Shown here: piece by piece, positions 1-13,328 of the stretch
How positions within the stretch are numbered: position 1 is the stretch's first letter
How the letters are laid out: each line of letters opens with the position of its first letter
Assembly: GCF_050003625.1 (NCBI RefSeq)
Contig: NC_134397.1
Coordinates: 150,535,526 to 150,599,525, forward strand
DNA from: Haematobia irritans
Lineage: Eukaryota > Arthropoda > Insecta > Diptera > Muscidae
Reading direction: 5' to 3'
Length of the DNA: 64,000 nt
The notes under the pieces: generated by a model
Told to the model about the DNA's origin: nothing
The model's input: only the letters and a program-made list of their open reading frames with translations
Database searches by the model: none
Position numbers and translations under genes: made by a program

Positions 1-144
1 ACAAAAAAACATTATTTTCTTTCTAATTGCATTGTCCCTCACATCTTTCTCACATCCACGAGGATTTTTAGTTCTTAACACCTTTTCCTGTAATACCAAC
101 AATGTAGAAGAAATTATACGAATTTATAAATTTTTAAAATTTTT

Positions 145-232
145 TTACCTTTCGTCTGGACGGAGAATCGAACCGCGGACCATGCACATTGTAAGCCAAC
201 ACACTAACCACTGAGCTATGTACCTGTTATGG
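145..232 (-). repeat. tRNA-derived element (SINE head or tRNA pseudogene)
   Basis: The minus strand reads an A-box TAGCTCAGTGG followed about 35 bp later by a B-box GGTTCGATTCT, the internal RNA polymerase III promoter pair. The stems do not close into a clean cloverleaf, and T-rich flank follows. It is best taken as a tRNA-derived repeat rather than a working tRNA gene. Confidence 0.6.
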
Positions 233-342
233 TCATCAATAGATAAATATCCATATAAGTTATATTTATATAGCATAGCTTGCGGCGCCCACGAACCGAA
301 TAAACAAAGTTTATTTAGCAGAAACAAACATTTAGTTTGGCA

Positions 343-415
343 CCGTGGAGCAGTGGTAGCTACGTCCGACTCTCATGCCAAGGGTCGTGGGTTCGATCCC
401 TGCTTCGGCCAAAGT
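343..415 (+). repeat. tRNA-derived SINE head
   Basis: It begins GCACCGTGGAGCAGTGGTAG (A-box) and carries GGGTTCGATCCCTGCTTCGG (B-box). This matches the head of the SINE found at 8000-8312. The anticodon arm does not pair well. It lies opposite in strand to the tRNA-like unit at 145-232, about 110 bp away. Confidence 0.65.
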
Positions 416-939
416 TTTTGTTTTGCTTTTGTTTTTTTTTTACATATATTCCAGATATATTCGGAAGATTCCGAAAAAATGTTCAACATTACATTGTACT
501 ATATTAAATTTTGAACTGTAAAATGTGTCTTATTAAAGACCTAAAGTCAGAAAAGAACAGTGTTTTATATAAACGAAATGGACTGTGTCGTTATTTCAAA
601 TATAACTTTTTTTATTGAAAAAATAAAAATTTTGTAACAAACGAATTTTTTTGGTGATAAAAGTTTAAAAGTTTCGAAGCAATTAAAAAAACTCTAACAA
701 AAGAAAAACGTTTTCGGTACACGTTTTCCAAACGTTTTTTTTCTTTGCGTGTGGTTAGTACATACATTTTCTTTTATATAAAGATATCAATTTTAAGGAC
801 GAATCCGTTAACTCTAACTAAAAATGACTTCAATGAAAGGTTTATGGACTTTTGGTCAATTAAAAATAATTCAGTGGGCATAACATACCAGAGACCTTAT
901 TTGAGAATATATATTGAAGGCGTTGACTTTCAATGACAG

Positions 940-1430
940 CTAGAGAAGTCATTCGGGATTGAGTATGTATTATAAATCCTGGGATTCGGGATTTTAAAAT
1001 ATTGAATCCCGGAATTTTTCGGGATTTTTAAATAATTTAATTTCGGGATAATTAAATAATACAGCATCAAATCAAAAATGTAGTACACAATTCAAATTTG
1101 GTTTAAATCCCTATACTATGTTCGGTTATCGCTTTGTTCGCATTTACTTCAAAATAGATCGATCTTTAGCAGATAATTTAACTCAACTGATGTGTTCTTC
1201 CATTGACCATCTACATTTTGTTAAGATATAACGGGAATGTGTTTGTTTTCGTATATAATTTTGATTATTTTAGAAAAGTAACTGCGAAATTGAAGTGATT
1301 TTCAACTCGAAAACCGAACATAGTACCGGCCTTTACACTCCACTTTATTAATCCCGAAAAATACCGGGATTTAAAACATACAAATATCGAGATTCGGGAT
1401 TAACGGCGTCCCGATTTCGGGATATACTGA
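940..1430. repeat. CGGGATT-rich repeat with 9-bp flanking direct repeats
   Basis: Several copies of TCGGGATT / AATCCCGA in both orientations fill 950-1050 and 1350-1425. The block is flanked by AATGACAGC at 931-939 and 1431-1439. A Harbinger-type MITE (1106-1332) sits inside it. I cannot name the family. Confidence 0.45.
1106..1332. mobile_element. Harbinger-type MITE with TTA target duplication
   Basis: The right end reads GAACATAGTACCGGCCT, then TTA. The left end follows TTA at 1103-1105 and reads AATCCCTATACTATGTTCGG, a diverged inverted copy. Length 227 bp, no coding. It belongs with the elements at 50820, 57978 and 58745 by the shared RGTAYTAWGTTC end motif. Confidence 0.6.
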
Positions 1431-1914
1431 ATGACAGCCAATGGAATTTTAATCGTGCCATGATTAACACTTGCTTTGTAAGGCCTGTCATAACCGCTGT
1501 TTATTGTCACTTTTTTCCTACTGGATGGGTTACCTTATTGCACGTTATAATGTGCGTGTATTTTTCATCCATGCCTTATCAATGTCCATACCTCTATCTG
1601 GAGGAGATTATTCAATTTACTTTTGTTCACATGAGAAGCGTCTGTGATTGACATTAAATTTACGACTGGATATTCCAGTAGTTGGGTCGAAACAAAAACA
1701 TTCAATCATAATATCTTAACGACAGATCAAGGTTTCGGCATGACTACGATTGGGATGAAAACTTGATTTAAATATATGTTAATTTGAAAAAAAAAAAAGG
1801 AATCTATTTTCGCTAAAACCGTAAACGTATGATGTTCTTTTATAGTAAAAACCTAGAACTTGAATACATTTATCTTTGTAAAACCGATTAAATATTCAAA
1901 GAGAGAGTTTCATA

Positions 1915-2460
1915 CACAGAAAAAAAAATATCACCAAAATATTTCCAATTAAAAATTTAATTAAAGTTGAAAATTTTTTCAATTAATAAATTAATTGGTA
2001 CAATTAACTTCGTAATAAAGATAGAAACATTAAGTTAATTAAGTCAGTGATTGAAAATTTTTATATTTTTAATAAAAAAAATTAATTGATACAATCAACT
2101 TTTTAATCAGACTCGAAAGACTAAGTCAGTTAAAAAAGTGATGGATTTTTTTTTTTAATTTTTAAATAGAAATGTATTTCAAACAATCATGTTTTAATCA
2201 AACTAAAAACAAAGTCAGATAAGAAAGTGATTGAAAATAGTTACGTTTTTATTCAAAAAATTAATTGAGTTTTGCAATCAACATCAATTAAATTTTTAAT
2301 TGAATCAATTAAAAAATTAATTGAAATTTTCAAATCAAATAATTTTTAAATACATTTTTTATGCCCAATTAAGACTGTGATTGATACTATCGTTTTCGTG
2401 ATTGAAGACATTTCAATTAAAAAATTAATTTCGTGTTTGAATCAGAATTTTTTTATTGTG
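1915..2460. mobile_element. AATTAA-rich palindromic element (copy A)
   Basis: It is bounded by CACAGAAAAAA on the left and TTTTTTATTGTG on the right, with many TCAATTAA/TTAATTGA palindromes and TGATTGAA motifs inside. Similar elements recur at seven or more places in the window. No coding capacity. Confidence 0.6.
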
Positions 2461-5400
2461 TTGTCTAGTACACTAAGCATACATTTTGTGTCCTCTCTTA
2501 CTGGGTAGCTGCCAGGAACTTTTACGGAGTCAAGAGATCATATTTATTTTGTGAAACATTTTAAATCGATACAAATAATAAAAATGTGTGAACGTTTTCT
2601 AAATTTTCGAATTCGCCTACTTTTGCTCGATATGACCACGTTTGATCTTAACTATATGTTAGGTCCAAAACGATTTGCTAGTTACACGAATGTACTATGC
2701 CGGTATTTTGGACCATTCCTTTATGATGCCATTCTTCAACGCATCCATACTGGTATGTATTTACCATTGAACGAGAAGTGTGGAACATGATTTTTTCTTG
2801 ATTTACACGTGCTTTATATACACTCAAAAAAAAAATGACTCCACCGAGAAATAGGTTAATTTTAGTATTTTTTAGCTAAACCGTATCACAAAAAAAGTAA
2901 ATATTTTTCGAAAAATTCACGAAAATTTGTTGCATATAATAATTTTTTTTCACTTTTGGGGAAATTTACAAATATTGCGGAATTTTAAACAATTGTGTGG
3001 GAAATACGAATTTAGTAAATCGTTATGCTTGTGTATAAAAATTATACACAACCGAAGCATGGGGCAATATCAACATTGTAACACATCGAAATATTGGTCT
3101 CAGATGCGATTTTGCGTTGTCCGTCCGTCTGTTGAAATCACACTAACTTCTAAACGAAAGAAGCTATCGACATTGTACAAATACACGCAAAAAAATAATT
3201 CTTTCCTCCCAAACGAAATTTTAGACAAACAAAGTTCGTTTCTCATTTGCTTTTCGATGTAAGGAAGTGTATTTGGAAGGAAAGTATATACTTTTTGTGA
3301 TAAACGTTTATTCTTTTCCAGGATGTAAAAACAATTTCATAAAGACAAAGTACATAAAATGCTGCTCTCAAGGCGAAAACACATGCTGTTTTTTTCCAAA
3401 TGTCTATTCTCTTGGTTCCGAATGTCTATTCTCTTTACTCTGAATACTCATTCTAATATTCAAATTAAATAATATTTACACTTAAGCATATCAAATTTTT
3501 GTCCTTATCATAAAACAGTTTTCCGAAATAATATACAATATACAGAAATTGCTCTCTTTTGATTCTCTCGCTGTGTTATGTTGATATCTTTCGTAAACCC
3601 TCCCGGTTTCCATCCCTATTTCTTTCTCTATACTCTCTCTCTGTCGCTCTCCGTATAAAATATCACAACATATATATATTTACTCGAAATTCGTAAATTT
3701 ATATATGTTTACATTCACACATATTATTTTATGAAATATTCATGCCCCAAACATAATATATTCTAACATATTAACACATATGTTTGGGACACATTAGTAG
3801 TTTTAGTTTAGGAACATTACATGTTTGCACTTATATATATTGTGTTTAAAAATTGTGCCCGAAACACATTTTGTTTATATCGGAACATATGAAAAACAAA
3901 TGTTTTTTAACAGTGTGTTGGTCTGATTTTTTGGAACTTGTCTAGCTTCAAATCTCATCTCATTTATTGAAATTTCATTCTCTTTTTTGCGATACATTAA
4001 TAAAGCTATTCGCGTACAAATTAATACCAGTTTAGTAATCAAAATTTTAACAGATACTTAAAAGTAAAAAATGTTTTCCAAAACATGCCTTCATGCTTAA
4101 GACTGTTTTTCCATCATAGCTTCTAGTGACATATATACCAGTGTGGCATTGTTAACACTTCATGTCACCTGCGCTGTTGTATGTATGTTCTCGCCTGATA
4201 CACTTTAGGTTAAGTACTTACCGGACCACCCTCGTGCATGTAATTGAATTTATTAATTAATCTTCTAATGGTAGTGGCTGTGCGATTTATGAATAATTCA
4301 TTAAATTCAATGTTTACATACAAATATAAAATAATTATTGTATTCCAATAATTTGTGAATGAATTTGTCATCGATTTGTTCATTGCGAAAAATAAAATCT
4401 TATAAATTGTACTCTTTAGACCCTTGATATAAGAAGAAGCTCATTAGGCAAAGTCAATAAATTAGAGTCATAAATCATGATGTACAAAAACAGTGGTCAT
4501 CGCTTCCAGTGTACATACATATTTGGTTGATTTGTCATCGGTCACGCCGCATAGTTTTATTTATAGTCTATCCTAATTTAGTAAAAAAAACAATAACAAT
4601 GAGTGTCCTTTTTCTAAAGCTAATGAGTCATGAACGAGAGAAGACCCAACCTTTTTTATGGTTATTTTTTTATTATAGTTTCTGTTGTTGGATTTGGCTT
4701 AATCTTTTAACACTCATTTACCACATATAAATTGTAAATAAATCCGCTTTATTTTTTTGTTTAAAATTATTCCCAAAGTGAGACAAAAAAATATGAAATT
4801 GCTGATGACGAATTCGTCGGCATGCACACAATGAATTATGCACAAAAAGTTACTTGTGAACAAAAATGTGAATCAAACAAGTTTTTTGGTTTCAGTATCA
4901 TTAATTGCAGATTAAGAAATGAAATCAAGTCTTCGAAGATTATTTTTATGTATTATTCAAATAATTGGCATTAATCTGCCTTTAACTTCAAATTTCATGT
5001 TTTTCATCGTTACGGAGTAGTTAGTGTAAGAAAAAGCGTGTTCTTGTTATGCGGTGTTCACGTTACCGCGAGTGCACTGTATTGCCACTGTGGTAATCTA
5101 TGGTAGTAAATGCTGGCAAAATGGCCCTATAAGCCAGGGTTTTACTTTGATCAAATGTACATTTGATAGTATCGTCAAGTGTGCCAAATTTGGTTGAAAT
5201 TTTGCTGAATATACCATTCCCAAAAATGGAATCAAAAAACCCACAAAGTGTTATGACATGTTAAGTGTATTTTTTTTGTAATTTGCATATTTCATAGCTA
5301 TTTAGCCGAATAATGTTGAAGCATTTTACAGTTAGTTAGTGAACATATGAAGCTTTTGGAAAACAAATCGAATTAGCTTTGCGATTTGACAATTTTCTCT

Positions 5401-6129
5401 TAAAATACTGACCACAAATTGTTAGAATTTTGCAAAAACAAAAAACAAAAAAATGTAAAGACCAGCTATTAGAGATATTCGCGGCCTATTTTTAAGGGGT
5501 CTTACAAAGAAAAAAATTATGTTTCTTAATTGCAACTTTCAATGCCTATAGGCCAGCCCGTGTTCTAAGGACAAAGGGAAATTTATGTTGATGTTTTTTT
5601 TCTGAAAAACGAATTTATTATTTTGGTTTTAGTTCTACACAAAATTTGTATTTCGTAAAACATTTGTAAGAAAAGCATCATTAAACGTTTTCAACTAAAC
5701 TTGTTTGTTTTCCACAATGAAGTTTCTGTAAAGGCGCTCGTGTGTGCATTACATATTGATCTATAAATAGACATGCTTGTGTGTATGCGAAAGAGTTCAC
5801 TCGCACCTTGTGGAACTGGTTTTATGCCAGAAGTTGATTGATAGGGATTCATTTAATATGATGGTACAAAAAAGAGCCGTGAAGAATATGAGAGATGGTA
5901 CAGACAGTATTGTCAGAAGTAGGGGAAATTCCCTACATGTGGGTTTTTTTTCTAATATTTAGCTCTTATAGGGACGTAGGGGCACAATTTGTACATTTTG
6001 CTGCCTCTAGAGGAGGAAATTAGGCAAGGCTTGATCTCTTTAACAATGTGTGTTAATCACGGTTAACACTCGTGCCAAAAACTTCTACCAAAATTTGAAA
6101 AAAATCTTACCACAAATCTACCAAACATA

Positions 6130-6265
6130 TATCTCTATAGAAAATGTTTTCAAAATTTTATTTCTATAGAAAATTTTCTCAAAATTTTATTTCTATAGAA
6201 AATTTTCTCAAAATTTTATTTCTATAGAAAATTTTTTAAAAATTTTATTTCTATAGAAAATTTCC
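6130..6265 (-). repeat. Short array of TTTTCTATAGAAATAAAA satellite monomers
   Basis: About four to five copies of the 27-29 bp monomer, seen here as ATTTTATTTCTATAGAAAAT on the + strand, so inverted relative to the arrays at 28-29, 35.7-40.2, 52.5 and 63 kb. Confidence 0.8.
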
Positions 6266-7419
6266 TCTATACATTTCTAAAAAGGAAGTGCCTGTGGGGG
6301 CCATGAAAATTAAGGCAATAAAACATATAATAAAAAAATAAAAAGAAAATGACCATATAAGGTAATATTCACTCTCGTTTATTTGCAATTTGAGGCAATT
6401 AAGCGAGCATAATAAATCGGGGATTACTGTTTAACCTAAATTTTGTAAAAAGATTTAATTTAATTTGCAAAAGATTTAGTTTGATTTGAAAAGGTTTCAT
6501 TTGATTTGCAAAATGTTTCATTTGATTTCAAAAAGGATTCATTTGATTTGAAAAAGGTTTCATTGGAAGTGAAAATACTATTACTACGCGGTACCATATT
6601 CAAATAATAGAATATTTGAATAAATGAAAACTTTTTCTTAAATTATATTATTTCAGCTTATGTAAAAGAAAACACGACAAATAATTAATTATTTTGTATA
6701 TCCCTCTTTTCTTAGACTAAATTAAACCAAGGATATAAAAAATCTTTTTTTTTGTAGCATTGCACAGTGGTCGATCGCTTTGGCCCAAAATAAAAAATCA
6801 AAGTTAGAAAATTTTCAAAAAGTGTGGCATCACTGTTTCTTATGCAAACAAGGTTTTACAATGTGTATTTGTTATTGTTTTATTCCATCTGTACTCTTTA
6901 AGAACGGCTTCAAAAGAGAGAGCAAGTAAGCAGTTAGTTAGTTATTGAAGTGTGAAAAAGTATAAAAATTAATGCAATTTAAATAAATAAAACAAAAGAA
7001 AGAAAAATTATATCGAAATGAATATTGAACTAAATGCTATTAACTATATTTTAAAATAAAAAAAAATTATAAAACTTGTTTTAAATTTGTTATAAAATCA
7101 ATTTTTGTCAGTCTCATTGTTTCGTGTTCGTTCGTTCTTATATGTAAATTTTATGTAGAGTTTTAGTTGTGTTCCCCCCTGAAGTCCCCAATGGGATTTT
7201 TTGTGGTTTATTAGTTAATATTTCAAGATTCCAAATTGATAAAAATCGGCTGCTTTCTTTTGCCCCCCTTTGTGTTATCTCCCTAATACCGAAGTGGTCT
7301 TGTTTCTTTATATCCAAATATGAATTTTTGTGTGGTGTTTGTTAACACTAGTTTACACTGAAAATGTACATTTGAAGACTTTCCTTATGTATTTTGATCT
7401 GCTGAATTTGAAAATAAAG

Positions 7420-7835
7420 GTAAACAATTTTTTTGGCACTCCTATTTGTGGTCCTAAAATACCTCTAGATTTCCAATTTCAGGGAAATCGGATAGAAACT
7501 ATGGTTCCTAGAAGCTCAAGAAGTAAAATTGGGAGATCGGTCTATATGGGGGCTATACCAAAACATGAACCGATACACACCATTTTTATCACACCTACGT
7601 TTGGTCCTAATATACCTTTAGATTTCAATTTTCATCCAAATTGGAAAGAAAATACAGTTTCTAGAAGCCCAAGAAGTAAAATCAGGAGATCGGTCTATAT
7701 GGGGGGTTATACCAAAGCGTCATCAATCAATCCCATTTTATCGTTAAATAGTCCTGACATAATTATAAAGCCGTGACCGAAGTTTCACGATGATACCTAT
7801 ACTGGAAGTATTTTTGGCCGCTAACTCCATATAGC
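7420..7835 (+). repeat. Dispersed muscid repeat with an internal tandem pair
   Basis: Two units of about 165 bp (near 7430-7590 and 7595-7760) both contain GGTCCTAAAATACCT/GGTCCTAATATACCT-like starts and the phrase GGAGATCGGTCTATATGGGG. The same phrase family (CGGTTTATATGGGGGCTATA) occurs at 53880 and near 55010. The 148-codon open frame over it is a by-product of the repeat. Confidence 0.6.
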
Positions 7836-7999
7836 ACCGACCACTGTGCATTGGTACTAATATTTTATAAAAAATATGAAGAAAAATTACTGGGGATTCC
7901 CGTTCGCATGTTGCAGTAGATAAATTCTATAGGCTCGGAATCTATTTCAAAATCCTTAAATGAATGACAAAATCTTTGAATCAAAGTAAACCATTTTTT

Positions 8000-8312
8000 T
8001 TGGGAGCCACCGTTAGCCTGCCCGCCTTGCATACACATGGTCGTCGTGGGCCAAAATCCACTTTCGACCAAACACCAAAAAGTTTTTCAGCGGTGGATTA
8101 TCCCACCTCAGTAATGCTGGTGACATTTCTAAGTGTTTCAAAGCTTCTCTAAGTGGTTTCTCTGCAATGTGGAACGGAGGTCCCTTGTCATTGAGGTTAA
8201 CTAACATAGAATCGGGCAGCACTCAGTGATAAGAGAAGAGTTCACCACTGTGGTATCACAATGAATAGTTTAAGTCAGCCTGAAATATAGGGCTGCCACT
8301 ATACGTAACCAA
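8000..8312 (+). mobile_element. tRNA-derived SINE, near full length
   Basis: The diverged tRNA-like head (GCCCGCCTTGCATACACATGG) is followed by the body AGCGGTGGATTATCCCACCT, GGTGACATTTCTAAGTG, TCTGCAATGTGGAACG and GAATCGGGCAGCACTCAGTG. The tail is GAATAGTTTAAGTCAGCCTG...GGGCTGCCAC. I recognise this body from other muscid sequence. Partial copies are at 20305-20360 and 35005-35075. Confidence 0.8.
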
Positions 8313-8591
8313 AACATTATTTTGAGTTTATGACCAGATTTTCTTTGCTCTTTGGATGCTCAGGGCTACATCAGATTCTGGATCTATGACAACTATTTCT
8401 GTTTGTCGTAAAAACCTATGCCATATTATGGTTCTGTATGGGTTAATTTATAATCAACGCCACTTGTCAGCGTACCATGTTAAACATTTCAGATAAGAAA
8501 AACCATATACTCTATTGGGAAAGAAAATTCTTAACATTTGTATGCATCACACTATAAAATTTCTTTTCTTTTACTTTCTTTTCATGAACAG

Positions 8592-10850
8592 ATTATGATC
8601 CCAAAGTGGTAGAACAAAAAGAACAGGCCCAGCCTGCTTGTTTACCATTAAGCTATGTTCTACGTTTCATATCCGATGATGCACGTAAAGAAAGTCCCTT
8701 TTTGCAGGGAAATGCTACGGGCGCTGAACTCAAGCGTAAACTGGCGATTAAACATCACAGTTATAGCATGTCATCTTCTAATCGTAGTAACACCCCTACT
8801 GGTAAGACAAAATATTCTTTGTTTTCTCATAATTCTTAAGAAATTAAATTCCAAATAAATATTTTGATATTCATCAAATATCTTTTGTCGCTTTTGCTAT
8901 AATTTCAGGTAGCGAAATGGATGAAGATGAAATGGTTGTTTCCGAGTCGGAGGATAGCAATGATTCCTGGACAACCGAAGAGTTCAGTTCTGAATTCATT
9001 ATGCGCTACGGCAGCAGGTGGGATTGGCTCGACGCCGTCTATTCTTTTAATGTTGAAGTTAATTGTCTCTATTTATAAAACTTGTATATATATTTGTAAT
9101 TGTTTTTATGTAACCTCTTTGTGGGATCCACCACGTAAAGGCATTCCGGTTCTGGCAGCAATGGCACACCAGGAAATGAAAAACCATTTGCATGTCCTGT
9201 TCCGGGATGTAAGAAACGTTACAAAAACGTGAATGGAATTAAGTATCATTCGAAGAATGGTCATAAAAAGGATGGAAAGTAAGTACTTGAAAATACCTCT
9301 CAAATTTAAATGTCGCATTTATTTGGATTGGAAATATTTTGATTTTGTTTTGAATTAATATTGAAATTAAAATAACAGTATTCAGTTTAAACACTTTTAA
9401 AATATATAGGGTAGCTGACACGAACTTTTAAGTAATTGGCAAATATTTTTTATTTTTTCAAATGAGATGCGTGAAGAAGTAATTTAAATTTCGGACAGCA
9501 TTTACTTGCATTGACTATTGCCCAAGTTAAAAAAACGAGTTGCAAGTAGCTGTAAGTTCTAGTTTTATTAATATGCCATTGCAAACACCTTGTGTCAGCT
9601 ACTCCGCATTTTTTTTAAGTACCACACACCAATTCCCAATATCTAGGGAAATAAAATTTGAATGAAAAGATCTACTTCAAAGTGAATACTAACTATTTAA
9701 TTATATTTTTAGAGTGCGTAAAGGATACAAATGTCATTGTGGCAAGAGTTATAAAACCGCACAGGGCTTGAAGAGTCATGCACTAGTTGCCCATAATTCA
9801 TCACCGGAAAATGTTTTGGTTAACCAAACTCTGGGCAATGTCCTTTCAACTGCTACCGGTGGTGGTGGAGGAGGGGGCGTACTAATGCAACGCAGCAGTT
9901 CACCATCTCAATCACTGGGCTCATTGAGTCCTTCAAGTATTAGCAACATGTCTAGCGGAGCCAGTAGCTGCCATGGCAGTGGTATAAGCGGTAACGGTGG
10001 CATAGGTGGTGGAAACGGTAGTAATAGCTGCAGTCAAAATCTTTTGCAACATTTCTCGAATAATAGTCATGGCTCGAACGGACAAACAGTAAATTGTCTG
10101 GCTCAAACCATCAATGGTGGCGGAGGTGTAGGTACCTTAAATTTGCAGCAACAACAATTTAATACAACTGCCAATAATCATCAACAAATTGTGGCTGCAC
10201 CACCCCAATCATCATCTATATTAGCAACAAATGTTTCTGCATCCGCCACGGCTGCAGTGGCTAATAATCCATCAACAGGTAACAGCAATAATTTAATACG
10301 TAATACCATAAATTTGGTGTCTTTAAAAGCATCAAATGGTTCACATAATAACAATAGTAATGGTAATAATATAGCAACAAAAACTGCGGCTGCCACCAAC
10401 TTATTGGCCGCTAATGCAGCAGCCAAAATATTAAAATTGGCCACCAATGTTGCAAATAATGGAAATAATACAACATCGTCTACGACCAACTCCAATAAAA
10501 TCACTCTTCCGAATTTGGTCAATTTGGGTATACTGACACCGGCTACTTCGCCAACAAAAACTACACAGCAGTCATCATTGAATTCGTTCAACCAAAACAA
10601 CAAGCAACAACATACAGTTACTCAACATATAACTGCGGCATCACCGCCACCATCAATGGCCAATTCGCCCAATAGTAATTCTCAAAGTGGCCTTGTAAGC
10701 GGTGGTGGTGGCGGAGGCGGCAAAGGAGGTTCTGGAAACTTGTCTGGTGGGAGTCTATGTCCTTCACAGGCCATGGTGTCCACCGATGTTGTTGCTTTGA
10801 CTGTTGCCGTTGCCGACGCAGGTGTTAGCACCTTAAGCGAGGAAACGTAG
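8592..10850 (+). CDS. JAZF1-like zinc-finger protein, exons 2-5 (partial, 5' end missing)
   Basis: Coding exons read at 8592-8801, 8909-9017, 9141-9278 and 9713-10850, each with GT/AG borders and matching phases. The order of motifs is that of vertebrate JAZF1 and, from memory, Drosophila CG12054: DYDPKVVEQ, LSYVLRFISDDAR, SNRSNTPTGSE, an acidic SESEDSNDSWTTEE stretch, EKPFACPVPGCKKRYKNVNG with a C2H2 finger ending in HSKNGH, then the CHCGKSYKTAQGLKSHALVAH finger. The family's first finger should precede residue DYDPK and lies in an upstream exon that I could not find, so the start codon is missing. The last exon adds about 340 residues of Gly-, Asn-, Gln- and Ser-rich low complexity, much longer than the short human tail, and stops at 10848-10850. 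JAZF1 is a nuclear cofactor linked to NR2C2 and NuA4/TIP60. That role in the fly is inferred from the family. Confidence 0.9.
9279..9712 (+). other. Intron of the JAZF1-like gene
   Basis: Bounded by GTAAGT at the donor and TATTTTTAG at the acceptor. It joins AA|A (Lys) between the two conserved C-terminal zinc fingers. No repeat or second gene is seen in it. Confidence 0.85.
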
Positions 10851-11302
10851 CCTATACTAAAGAAACTTTTAATGCGACGTAAATTTAAATAGATTTGTTA
10901 CAACAACCACATTTAACAAAAAAATATTATTAGAATACTTTCTTGTGCATTCTCATTCATTGTGATAACTTGAAAGGCGATCTTTTCCTGTTAATTTAGT
11001 ATTTATATTCCTCTCCTTTATAGTTTTTCTATTTAATCAATTATTTGTATATCTATATATAAATAGGACAAGTGTATTTTAGTTTAGATTTAAAATAATT
11101 TATTCATGTTTCTTTTTTCGTTGTTTTTATAAGAATATCTCGTATTTTTTTTTTTTTACAAAAGAGATTCACGTTCTTTTTTTATCAAACACAACCAGCG
11201 ACGTAATTAGAATGCCAGTCTTCTTATGCGGTCTTCATTTATGAATGCTTGGAATTCCTCTTCCTTCCATATTTCTTTCCTTTTTAAGACCGGTATTAAG
11301 TT

Positions 11303-11544
11303 CACAGAAAAAATTTTTGAGTTAAAAAAAATCAATTAAAAATTTAATTGATTCTACAAATTTTGTTATTGAAACAAAATTAAATATTATCAATTAATTT
11401 TTTAATTGGATAATTTAATTTTTTATTTGACTTCCAATTAATTTTTTAATTAATACTATCATTTCTGTGATTGAAGACATTTCAATTAAAAATTAATTGA
11501 ATAGATTAATTTCGAGATTGAAGACAAAAAATATTTTTTGTGTG
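11303..11544. mobile_element. AATTAA-rich palindromic element (copy B)
   Basis: Starts CACAGAAAAAATTTTTGA and ends TATTTTTTGTGTG, with repeated ATCAATTAATTTTTTAATTG palindromes and GTGATTGAAGACATTTC. Same family as copies at 1915, 13809, 20728, 21230 and 46302. Confidence 0.65.
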
Positions 11545-13062
11545 TTCGCATTATCGCTCGAAAATAGTACTTTTTGAAATAATAATAATTAATTATAAAG
11601 AAAATATTATTTTATTGAAATAATTGCTTTGAATAATTACCCATCAAATTATAATATTTTATGTATTTGTTTTATATTTTTTGGTATTTATTACGTTGAA
11701 ATGTTTGTTCTCAAAGGTAAAGGAATTATGAGAGTGGAGAGGATGTCTGACAAAAGAGATTATTTAAGAAGGACCCCCAAATTGTTATAACTTCCAACTG
11801 CTTCGAGAAGGCAACAAAGCATTTTTGTTAATGCCGCTGAGTTGTAATTATCGTATCATATGTGTTAGTGAAGTTCTAACCTCTCTAGCCTGGTATCAAT
11901 TTATTCTACATGCAACTACTTTTGTTTTTAGATACATTGAGAATTTTCCCAACTTTTCTTGGTCATTCCATTAGATTTGCACACAACACTCAAACATCGA
12001 ATACATATTTCTCAGAGTTTTCAATATGGTTCGTACAAGCAAATACATATTATCAATTTGGCGATATGAACATAATGAAACTGCTTCAACAAGATCCAGC
12101 TTATTATCAGCTATCGGTATAAAGATTCATTTACCATTTGACTTGTATAATGTAAGTGTAATAAAAGAAGATCCCATATTTTTATAGTATAATGTTTCGT
12201 TTGCCACATAAACGCAATTTGGGAAGTAACGATACTTCCAACGATTTTGTTCGTATTTTCATATACAGGAGCTCTTTCTTATTTCATATTAAATACAAAT
12301 TTCTTACATGTATCATAAGAAATTATTAATGGCTCGTCCCTCAACACTCAAGAGATTTACTTAATTTGTTGTATTTTGTCTGTATATATAGTTTTAGATC
12401 TAGATCTCACATTTAGACTTGAAATTTTGCATTGTCACATTTAAAAAAGTGGTAAGTTTTCTGCAGTTTTTGACTTGAAATTTTGAATTGCCACATACAT
12501 AAAGTGGACAGTTGTATACTTTATACGATTTACATAAAATATTCCATTTTACTCTAGCTTATATTAATTGTACACATTCCCTATGCCACCTCCCAAATCG
12601 GTTCAGATTTAGTTATAATTGTCATAATTATAGAATACGAAATAGAAAATGAAACTGTCTCCAAGTCTGAAATAAGTTGAGTGGTCATTGTTGTAGCAGG
12701 TTTTCTTTTCCTGGGTGTCGCTTTAATATGTATTTGCCTTTTTATTGAAAAGATTTTAAATTATATTTGCTTAAATTGCTTTGTTTTATTTTTCTTAAGT
12801 TTATTAACTGAAAAAACTCTGCATTTAAAAGCTTTTATTATAAAATAAAGTAAAAATAAACAAAAAGAAACTAAACATTATACTCTCATGCTATATCCCC
12901 CCCGCAAATGTTTTCTCAATATACATATATATGTGAAATAATGATAAATATTAGACTGTTAGTTTAGTAGACTTGTTTAGTTGTCTCATTTTAATAAGTG
13001 CAATACACATTTCTTAGTTTTGGTTAAATATTAAATACTTTCCATTACATTTCTACACATAT

Positions 13063-13328
<266 letters not shown>

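Larger units (their letters stand above)
1..8591. other. Non-coding region upstream of the recognised JAZF1-like exons
   Basis: Apart from the repeats listed separately, I see no recognisable exon. The region is probably intron of the JAZF1-like gene, because its first finger exon must lie upstream. A short block at 5150-5400 (AATTTGCATATTTC..., GTTAGTTAGT...) recurs at 48960-49200. TTTGATTTGAAAAGGTTTCA-like short repeats lie at 6470-6570. Confidence 0.5.

Noticed and set aside
145..415. Functional tRNA genes
   Set aside because: Pol III boxes are present but the anticodon and acceptor stems do not pair cleanly; the second matches a SINE head.
7330..7776. 148-codon open frame
   Set aside because: Lies over a dispersed repeat with two tandem units; the peptide repeats in step with the DNA.
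7849..7856. Possible donor for the missing JAZF1-like first-finger exon (CATTG|GTAC)
   Set aside because: The upstream sequence does not encode the expected CRxxGCG finger or a HIExxHI motif; it lies in a dispersed repeat.
10181..10603. 140-codon frame antisense to the JAZF1-like last exon
   Set aside because: Mirror of Asn/Gln-rich coding sequence; hydrophobic Leu/Val runs are what antisense of AAT/GCA codons gives.
10692..10700. Donor CTT|GTAAGC as the link to the 15393 exon
   Set aside because: Leaves phase 0, while the 15393 acceptor needs phase 1, so the join would shift the frame.
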